DNA from: Candolleomyces eurysporus
Lineage: Eukaryota > Basidiomycota > Agaricomycetes > Agaricales > Psathyrellaceae
NCBI GenBank assembly: GCA_027579435.1
Contig: JANBPK010001059.1
Span: 1 to 64,000 of the forward strand
DNA length: 64,000 bases
Reading direction: 5' to 3'
Part shown: positions 56,121-64,000 of the stretch, in pieces
Layout: each line of letters starts with the position of its first letter
Numbering within the stretch: position 1 is the stretch's first letter
The notes under the pieces: model-generated
Databases searched by the model: none
What the model was told of the DNA's origin: nothing
Seen by the model: the letters and a program-made list of their open reading frames with translations, nothing else
Translations under genes and position numbers: made by a program

Positions 56121-56863
56121 CAGGATACTGAGTTCAGCCTGTTCGCTGTCGAATGGAGACTGGGAAAAGAGCACACTGTGTAAAAAGGAAGCCTCAGGGG
56201 AAAAGATGATGCGAATACGGTATTGAGGGAAGAAAGAAGAGGGAGAGCTGGCTTCTTACCGTCGATCATTTGATACGTACCTGAGACATCCACGCATATT
56301 TGACAAGGGATAGCACAAGGGCGAAGTAGATTCGTTCTCAATTCTTGATAAGACGCGAATCTACTCCTTAGCTAGTCAGTAAATGATATTAGTAGGAAGG
56401 CTGAAAGCTAAAGCTTGAAAGAGTCCCCTGATATCAGCTCACAAACATGGAGTGAAATGAAAGAGTTCACGAGTCTGGAGAAACCGCTCCACCGTCACGG
56501 ACTGAGTAGTTGAGCGGGCGTCGACCTAAGATCTCGCCCAAACTGAGCTCCACTACTAATATATTGTTCATTGGGGTGTATTCGGCGCTTCAGCGCTTCG
56601 CCGACATTTCCAAAGCCCTTACACCACTAGTCAGGCGAGCGTTCCAGGTGGAAAAAACCGAGGATCCGCGAAACTCGAGAAGCGGGAACGCGGACGCAGA
56701 GAAAAATCATGAGGGAGAGAATGGGTTAGGTCGAAGCACGGAGTCGACGATGCATATTTATAATAAGGGTATTTACTTCTTGGCTGAGTTATCATCGATC
56801 TCTACATAAAATCTTGCTACATAAAACACGTCGGTACAATACGTCATACGAAGCAAACTGGAA
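56121..56863. other. Intergenic between convergent genes
   Basis: No gene seen. The last 150 bases resemble 60940-61065 downstream of the second NACHT gene (shared CTACATAAAA and TAGTCCGAA blocks), so the NACHT duplication includes the 3' flank. Confidence 0.5.
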
Positions 56864-59278
56864 CTAGTCCGAACCGTCCAAATTAGACTCATCGATTGGT
56901 GCATGGCGCCACTCCTCCCTATCAAGCTCCCATTTTTCAACGAACCCACTTATGGCGGCGGCAACATCGGGCGTTCGAGCCTAAACATACAGAACTGATG
57001 TCAGAGGCTGTCTCAAAGGAAGGAAAATTGCTCACCATCAACTTGTCAGCAAATTGACTCAGATGGCGTATCCAGCTGTCGAAGCTTCTGCGCAGCCACT
57101 GCGAAGAGCGATACAGCAGGGGCAATAAGTTGTTCATTTTCTGCCATCCGTCATCTCGAGTGAAACGAAAGACTTCATCATCAATAGCAGAGACGCAGCT
57201 CAAGATAAGCGGCAGGTCCTCGATGGCCTCCCGCAGAGAGCGCCTATAAACCGCTGGGAGATGGAGTTCCTCCCACTTGGCCGGTACTAAAAAGAGGGTT
57301 AGAGATAAGATGAGGAAATACGGGCAACTGGCTATCACGCACAAGTGTCAAGGTCTGGAGTACATTGGATTATGTGTTGCATACAGCGCTTAGCGAGATG
57401 CATTACAACGCGAGGCTTCGGAACAAACAACGCCTTCGCACGATCTTCTGCTTCCAAGAAGTCGGAAAAGGATTTGTGGTATAGATGTAGACGTGAGTCG
57501 CCAATTTCGTCCGATTCGAGGGCCATAAGGGAGCGGAGGTCCGAAATAAGACGTTCCTCCGCGCCGGCTTCTAGGCAAAGCAGCGCAGTGAGGGCGTCCG
57601 TCGGAATTTTGAGGTAGAGAGCATCACAAAGAGGCCCAGTGGCTCCAATGTTAATATGCTGCGCCCTCAAGAGTAAAAGAAAATCGCGTCCGTGGTGGGT
57701 GTCGACAGCTTCGTACGCGTTCTTTGCAGCCAACAAAATGCTGGTGTAAAGCTTGTCTAGCGCTTCAAACGGACGCACTGTTTGAGGGTCGCCTGGTGTC
57801 CAGGTGAGGACAATCTTCAGCCTCTCTACAGGAGAGGCCCGACGTTCCGATATATACTTGTACACAGTCGCGACATAGATAAACTGTCCTGATGCAGCTT
57901 CTACAAGCGTATTGATGTCGTCCTTGGTGTACCACTGGGGGTTTCTGATTTGCAGGCCGATATATTCGAATCTCCTCTGCAGATATCGATACATATCCCC
58001 AGAAGCGTCATATTGGTTGCTGAGCTGTATGTGGTACGCTACCTGGTGTAGATGACCACCAGGTTCAAGTGCTGTGCGAACAGCCCACTCTGGCCTGCTG
58101 GCGACGAAAACGCGGAATGGGAGGTTTTTGTTGAGGATACAGTGCCTGATGGCAGCCAGCAACTCCGCCTGTCGATCTTCAGCTTGCAGTCGATCGTCGA
58201 TGTCGAGGTGGGTAGGGTCCGCAATGTCATGTGGCTCGCCCTTGCACTCGTCGAGACCGTCGATGATAATGGCGTACGGAAAGGTGTCAGCGTCGATTTC
58301 TTTGCTCCTTCGGAGACCCTCGAAGGGGCGAATAAGGAGGCCGTCCATCTGGGATTGTATTGACCGATTGAAGATGAGGGGATCGCGCTTCACAGCGGCG
58401 ACGATAGCACTCTGAAATAGGGGATGCTTTAACCCGAGCTGGTAGGCAATGGTTCCGACAATGGTGGACGCTCTGTTACGAGTGGGATCCGCAGAAGAAA
58501 AAAAGAATGTTGCGGCGAGGATGTCCAAATTGTCGCAGCGTTCAGCAATAGTTTGCTGCAGCGCCGATTTTCCCGCGCCCGCAGCCCCCGTCATGCACAA
58601 TAATCGCTGAGGACCGCTGCGATCCTGGATCCAGTCCATGATCTCGCCAGTGACCTCAACGCGAGTGTCCTCATCGCATTTTGGAGCGTCGTACCGGGCA
58701 CTTGAGTCGTGTAGAGCATTGGGCGCGATATTTTTCAATAGCAGCTCCCACCCTGCAAGATAAGGAGCACGGTTTAGTGATATCAACGACCATCCTTATG
58801 GTAGACTCGACATACCATCAATCGACTTATCGCCCGCAACACCGCCTGTATGCACATTTATGTCCCGCATTCGAAACCCGCTGGCGTGGGCGAACAATGA
58901 CGCCGTGCCACCGTCGACAGGCCTTGACCCCGGAGCTACCGAATTGTTGTAAGATTGCTGCACTGGGAATGCCTCGGGTCGTGGTTGTCGAGGAAACTCT
59001 TGAGGCATCGAGCTCGCAGCGCGTTGCGAGGACGATGACTCAACAACACCGTCTTCGCTTCGAGATTGGCGGATTGGAGGTTGGGATTCATGGCATTTTT
59101 GAGTTGAGTTGTCCACAGGAAGCGATAAATCGGGCACGGAGCGAGCTGAAGCACGGTCGGACGGTCCTGCGATTTCGTCTGCGTCTTGGTGACGGCCGAC
59201 CGCCGATTTGTTGCTGTGACCACCAAAAAACGAGACAATGCGAGAGAAGAGACGGGGTTTCTTGGATTTGGTGGCCAT
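56864..59278 (-). CDS. NACHT-domain NTPase, STAND type without C-terminal repeats, copy 1
   Basis: Four exons on the minus strand from ATG 59278 to TAG 56864, about 750 residues. Residues 1-155 are disordered, opening MATKSKKPRLFSRIVSFFGG. Then comes WELLLKNIAPNALHDSSARY and a NACHT NTPase with P-loop MTGAAGAGKSALQQTIAERC, Walker B YAIIIDGLDECKGEP, and sensor-like FRVFVASRPEWAVR. A winged-helix/helical region follows (YLQRRFEYIGL, ASGQFIYVATVYKYISERRA, LYHKSFSDFLEAEDRA). The C-terminal exons carry WEELHLPAVYRRSLREAIED and AAAISGFVEKWELDREEWRH. No WD40, ankyrin or TPR repeats are present. Fungal STAND proteins commonly act in self/non-self recognition; a role here is inference. All introns are 50-65 bases with good ends. 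It is the left member of a tandem pair. Confidence 0.88.
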
Positions 59279-59729
59279 CGTGCAGGGAATGAGCGGGGGG
59301 AACAAGCTGTGAACATTATGCTCCCACCAAGCGATGACACACAGGCACGAGGCGTCCGTGCGGTGGCTGCGTTTCGGGCCCAAATTGGGTAGAGGCCGCC
59401 ACTGGCGCTCAGGCTGCAGTCTGTCAAACGTGGTCCGAACGAATAACGGCCAGCGTGCGTAAGGAAAGATGAATGCATTGTTTTCGAAGTGATTGGAGGT
59501 CTCCAGTGAGTGTCCACGGGTCCAGCAGGCAGTGGATCGGAGCCGATGGGCGGATTAGGTCGGAGCTTGAAATCACTCCGCCGACAAATCTAATCTATCC
59601 TGGTCAATCTACTAAGCGCCGCCACGCCAGTGTACACTTGGTCTCCTTCCAACTTTACAGATAAATAGAGATATCGGGAAACTGTCACACCTCACTACTC
59701 CCTTTGTCTCCTACTCCTTCTATTCATCA
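59279..59729. other. Upstream region of NACHT copy 1
   Basis: No gene seen; promoter side of the leftward NACHT gene. Confidence 0.5.
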
Positions 59730-60690
59730 TCCTTGTCACACCCCTTCAGCTCCAGTCGCAAAGGCGAACGAAATCCCCCGACGGGCTTGAGCAGTCCCTC
59801 GAAACGATTGATACCAGGGTCATCCTTTGTCGCATCGGCTAGATCGTTGATGAAAATATCTTTGTTGCTGAACTCATTCCTCTGGCTAGCCATGATCACC
59901 GTGTTTTCATAACCCTGGGCATAATGGCACCGGCGGGCAACTGGGGGAAGTCACCGTCCAGAGGACTATCGTTCTCTCGTTTGAACTGAACAGTCCAAAC
60001 AGCTCCTCCTTCAAGGCCGAGAGAGCTGACGTATTTAATGTAATGGATTGAATTGGCTGTGTCACTCGTACAAAGTCTTCGATTTGACCCCGCCCCAGAA
60101 CGCTGTGGCCTCTGGGAAGTTTCCGCGCTATGGGCTCTAGTTCCTGGAGACCGGGATACTCCTAATATGGTTCGTGAGGCTCCAGATGGTCGCATCAACT
60201 TTGAGAGCAACTGAGACAGGGTCATCAGCTATAGTCCCGTCGTCGTCAAAGACTCGATAGGTAACCTGGATTGTTACCATAGTCGTGGTGGCAGCTGAGG
60301 GTCAAACGGCGGAGCAACTGTAAGACAATTTAGGGCATTTCGAACTCCGCGAGCCATCTTCTCTTGTATGCGCCACCACTCCCTTCCTAGTTGCAGCCGC
60401 CACCCCAAATCCACCCAACAAGTCGATTGGTTGATCAAACTGGATTCAAAACCCGTCATTCTGTCAAGGTCTGTAATTCCGCTAGAAAGTGTTACATCTA
60501 GTGTCAAACCCATAGGCCAGACCTCCCACCACCTGCTGCCCTGCGTGTCGAACCAATCGCCCTTACCTGATGTAATAGTCAAGATGAGATCTAGACGCTT
60601 TCGATGGTCATTTACTAACGTTTGTATTGTCACGGAGCCACCGGATGAATACGCCAGTGGACCAGTGAGGTTTCCCTCGTGTCGGCGAGG
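59730..60690 (-). pseudogene. Unidentified decayed gene between the two NACHT genes
   Basis: On the minus strand the following read as protein but in different frames: LAYSSGGSVTIQTLVNDHRK, GSRWWEVWPMGLTLDVTLSS and WRLQLGREWWRIQEKMARG (60670-60280); then VTIQVTYRVFDDDGTIADDP and VDATIWSLTNHIRSIP (60280-60130) with a TAG after; EGGAVWTVQFKRENDSPLDG (about 59990-59950); and, after another frame change, MASQRNEFSNKDIFINDLAD and INRFEGLLKPVGGFRSPLRL ending KGCDKDDE at about 59722. The composition and order look like one gene of about 320 residues broken by a stop and at least two frame changes. I do not recognise the family. There is no start codon on the left part. Confidence 0.5.
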
Positions 60691-61065
60691 ACTTCCTACA
60701 TGGCTTTAGGCTCGGCAATTCGTAACGTATGCTATGATGTATCATCACAGGGATGTTTGAGTATCGGATTGCGTGGAGAAGGCACTCCGAACGAAATGAC
60801 ACGATGCGAAGACGCGAGAAGGGAAGCGACGAAACAGAGGACAAGCAAATCGGGAAAGAAAGCGGAAACATGCACACTTTCCGCACTCAGTGCGCAGATC
60901 AAAGCACCGGCTCGAGATCCTCTCAAACCCACTCAGGGTATAGTGACAAGGGTGGAATTATCATTGATTTTACATGCAATCCTCCTACATAAAACCCATC
61001 GTTACAGTACGTCGTTGAACGAGGCAAGAAATTAGATCTAGTCCGAATCAGATCTATTTCTCACT
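60691..61065. other. Intergenic, 3' flank of NACHT copy 2
   Basis: No gene seen; resembles 56740-56863 at its right end. Confidence 0.5.
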
Positions 61066-63462
61066 TCACCATTCCTTCCGATCACACTTCCATTTTTCAA
61101 TAAACTCACTTATAGTGGCAGCAACCTCGGGCTTTCGAGACAATAAAACTGATGTCAGAGGCGGTCTCAAAGGAGGGTAAAATCACTCACATTTGGCTTG
61201 TCAGTGGATTGACCCAGATGGTATATCCAAGTCTCAAACTTTGTAAAAAACCATCCCTTTGAACGATACAGCAAAGGCAACAAGTTGTTTATTTTCTGCC
61301 ATCCGCCGTCCCGGGTGAAGCCAAAGACTTCATCACCAATATCAGGGGCGCTGTACAAGAGAAGCGGCAGGTCTTCAATGGCTTCCAGCAAAGAACGCCT
61401 ATAAACCGCTGGGAGAGGGAGCTCCTCCCACTTGGCCGGTACTAAACGGAGGGTGTTACCTAAGTCGAGGGAAAACGGACGACTAGGAATCACGCACCAG
61501 AATTAAAGTCTAACGGACATTCGATGATGTGTTGCATGCAGCACTTTGCGAGATGCGTTACAACGCGAGAGGTTGGAAGAAACAAAGCCTGAGCACGACT
61601 TTCTGCTGCTAAGAAGTCGGAAAAGGATTTGTGGTATAGACGTAGATGTAAATCACCATTTACGTCTGTTTCGAGGGTCACAAGAGAGCGGAGGTCGGAG
61701 ATAAGACTTTCTTCGCCAGTGGCTTCGAGACAAAGCAGCGCAGTGAGGACGTCCGCTGGAACGCTCAGGTGGAGACTATCACAAAGAGCCTCAGTGCCAC
61801 CAGCATTAATATGGTGCGCCCTGAAAAGCAAAAGAAAATTTCGTCCGTGGTGGATGTCGACGGCTTCGTAAGCGGTCTTCGCAGCCAACAAAATATTGGT
61901 ATAAAGCCTGTCCAGCGCTTCGAATGGACGCGCTTTTTGATGCTCTCCTGGCATCCAAGTGAGAACAGCCTTCAGCTTCTGCGTAGGAGCAGCTCGACGT
62001 TCGGATATATACTTGTATACCGTCGCGACGTAGATGAACTGCCCAGATGCGGCTTTAACGAGGGTACGGATGTTGTTCTCGGTGTACCACTGGGGTTTGC
62101 CAATTCGCAGGCCGATATCTTCGAATCTCCTCTGCAGATACCGATACATATCCCCGGAGGCGTCATATTTGTTGCTGAGCTGTATGTGGTACGCTACCTG
62201 GTGTAGGTGACCACCAGGTTCAAGCGCCGTGCGAACAGCCCATTCAGGCCTGCTGGCGATGAAAACGCGGAACGGGAGGTCGTTGTTAAGGATGCAGTGC
62301 CGAATGGCACCCAGCAATTCCGCTTGTCGATCTTCACCCTCACATCGGTCATCAATGGCGAGGTGAGGAGGGCCCATGGGGTCATTTGGCTCGCCCTTGC
62401 ACTCGTCCAGGCCGTCGATGAGGATAGCGTATGGAAAGGTGCCGATGTCGATTTCTTCACTCCTTCGGAGACTCTCGAAGGGAAGAACAATGAGGCCTTC
62501 AATTTGGGATTGTATCGACCGGGAGAAGATGAGGGGGTCACGCTTCACAGCGGCGATGATGGCCCTCTGGAAGAGGGGATGCTTCAACCCGAGCTGGTAG
62601 GCAATGGTTCCGACAACGGTGGACGCTCTGTTGCGAGTGGGATCCGTGGAAGATAAGAAGAAGGCTGCACCGAGGATGTCTGCCTTGGCGCAGCGTTCAG
62701 CGATAGTTTGCTGCAGCGCCGATTTTCCTGAACCTGCGGCCCCCGTCATGCACAGCAATCGTTGAGGACTGCTGCAGTCCTGGATCCAGTCCATGATCTC
62801 GCCAGTGACCTCAACACGGGTGTCTTCATCGCATTTCGGAGCGTCGTACCGAGCGCGTGAGTCGTGAAGAGCATTGGGAGCGATATTGTTCAACAGCAGC
62901 CCCCAGCCTGCAAGAGCATCGGAGCGTAGTTGAGTGATATGGATGACCACCCTGGTCGTGAAATTGACGTACCATCTATCGACCCATCACCGGCACCCCC
63001 GCTTGTATTCACAGTAACGTGGTCGATGTACTGTATATCTCGCATTTGGAATCCGCTGGCGCCAGCAAGGAACGACGCCATACCACTGTGGGTGGACTTC
63101 GACTCCGGAGCTGCCGGCTGGCTGTATGGTTGCTGCCCTGGGGATGGCTGGGGTTGTGGTCGAAGAAAATCTCGATTTCCGGGCATCAAGCTCTGAGCAC
63201 ATTCAACTACGTTTTCCTCACTTCTAGGTTGGCTGATTGGAGGCTGGCATTCACGGCATTCGGGAGTTGAATTGTCCATGGGAAGCGACAAATCAGGGAC
63301 CGAGTTTGTTGAAAGAGGATCAGACCGCCGCGATGGTCCAGCACCCGCACTTGGGATTTCGTGTGAGTCTTGGTGACAATCGACGGTCGGTTTACTACCG
63401 CGACCACCGAAAGACGAGACGATACGAGAGAAGAGGCCGCGGCTCTTGGATTTGGGGGACAT
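61066..63462 (-). CDS. NACHT-domain NTPase, STAND type without C-terminal repeats, copy 2
   Basis: Paralogue of copy 1 with the same four-exon plan, ATG 63462 (MSPKSKSRGLFSRIVSSFGG) to TGA 61066, about 740 residues. P-loop MTGAAGSGKSALQQTIAERC, Walker B YAILIDGLDECKGEP, FRVFIASRPEWAVR, YRYLQRRFEDIGLRIG, LYHKSFSDFLAAESRA, then WEELPLPAVYRRSLLEAIED and AATISEFIEKWKCDRKEW. The disordered N-terminal third is the most divergent part, the NTPase the most conserved. The last exon ends about 17 residues earlier than in copy 1; the homologous tail sequence is still visible after the stop. No C-terminal repeats. Both copies appear open and could be expressed. Confidence 0.88.
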
Positions 63463-63589
63463 CGTGGAGGGAATGAGGGGAGGGAACAAGCTATGGTGTG
63501 CTCCCAGATGGCAGGCGCTAGACGTTTGTGCGGTGGCTGTGCCCAATCAATCAAGTCGAAACCAAGGTTACACAACTTACAGTGCACCA

Positions 63590-63745
63590 AATTTAGTGTT
63601 GCCACAGGTTGGGCCAAACCCAATTTGGACCCAACCCGACCTACACACAGCCCGACCCAACCCGCGAAAATGGGTCACAGGTCAAATGGTGACCCAACCT
63701 GATTGAACCTGCCGGGTTCCGGGTTGACTCAAGGCGACCGAGTGA
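63590..63745. repeat. Degenerate GACCCAACC-type low-complexity repeat
   Basis: A run of GGGT/ACCC-rich words, such as GGACCCAACCCGACC, GCCCGACCCAACCCGC and GTGACCCAACCTG, with irregular spacing. It ends near 63745. It may be the edge of a larger repeat; open frames across it are low-complexity artefacts. Confidence 0.6.
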
Positions 63746-64000
63746 CCTGATTCCCAAATTGGAACTGTCGTTATTCTTTGCTAAATCACCAAATTTCTTC
63801 CACAATTTCGATAGGATTCAATTTGGATGAGTTCAGAGAGTCTACATCTCAATTTCTATGGCCATTGGAGTAGAACTGAGGACACAATTTGAAGGAAATG
63901 GTTTTCTCGTGGATGCCAAGCCTTGTACTTTGTTTGCTTTTATTTGTATGCCCAACCATCCCCCACTCACGTAAAACCTACTCAGTTGCGTCCATCTGTT
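63746..64000. other. Window edge, no gene seen
   Basis: AT-rich sequence without a supported feature. Confidence 0.5.

Noticed and set aside
58936..59517. 193-codon minus-strand open frame over NACHT copy 1 exon 1
   Set aside because: It is a frame shadow of the disordered N-terminal exon; the MATKSKK frame is the one conserved with copy 2.
1..64000. CRISPR arrays, rRNA genes, autonomous transposases
   Set aside because: Scanned by eye for regular spaced repeats, rRNA-like cores and transposase or reverse-transcriptase motifs; none seen.

Overview
The window comes from a filamentous basidiomycete, almost certainly a mushroom-forming agaricomycete. The evidence is short introns of about 45-90 bases, TACTAAC-like branch sites, and gene families that are expanded or largely confined to these fungi: FunK1 kinases, DUF6533 and DUF6534 multi-pass membrane proteins, UstYa-like (DUF3328) proteins and short NACHT NTPases. 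Seven single N bases lie in the sequence, several next to homopolymer runs, so a few apparent frameshifts may be sequencing artefacts.

Layout. 1-4.0 kb: a poorly resolved stretch, then a 5'-truncated and frameshifted copy of the ribosome-biogenesis gene MRD1 on the minus strand, whose upstream end coincides with a 246-bp MITE with 62-bp inverted ends and TA target duplication. 4.3-14.9 kb: a tandem array of three DUF6533 genes duplicated with their flanks; copy 1 looks broken and copies 2 and 3 look intact. A degraded DNAJC7-like TPR/J-domain pseudogene lies between copies 1 and 2. 15.1-18.1 kb: two FunK1 genes, both lacking N-termini, joined head to head. 19.9-29.2 kb: ordinary single-copy genes, namely a low-complexity protein with C-terminal membrane segments, mannose-6-phosphate isomerase, a class V PLP enzyme and an intron-dense DUF6534 membrane protein. 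29.5-30.1 kb: two identical tRNA-Ile(AAU) genes. 31.3-33.6 kb: a FunK1 kinase. 35.6-39.5 kb: a compact group with two UstYa-like genes around a convergent type II membrane protein gene, followed by a small secreted cysteine-containing protein. 41.2-52.3 kb: more FunK1 loci, two complete and the rest remnants, one split by a CACTA-like MITE. 54.2-56.1 kb: an F-box-like protein. 56.9-63.5 kb: two paralogous NACHT NTPases around an unidentified decayed gene. The right edge holds a degenerate GACCCAACC-type repeat.

How the parts relate. The window alternates a short conserved core (18-29 kb) with birth-and-death arrays (DUF6533, FunK1, NACHT) in which complete copies sit beside truncated ones and MITEs. 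The FunK1 set shares a C-terminal motif near YPDDQPPAKR outside the kinase domain, and two members have lost catalytic residues. The UstYa-like group is the only stretch resembling a specialised-metabolite locus, but I see no core-peptide precursor. The three DUF6533 copies share a 6-base microexon. I found no CRISPR array, rRNA or autonomous transposase. All functions are inferred by eye from the sequence; no database search was run.
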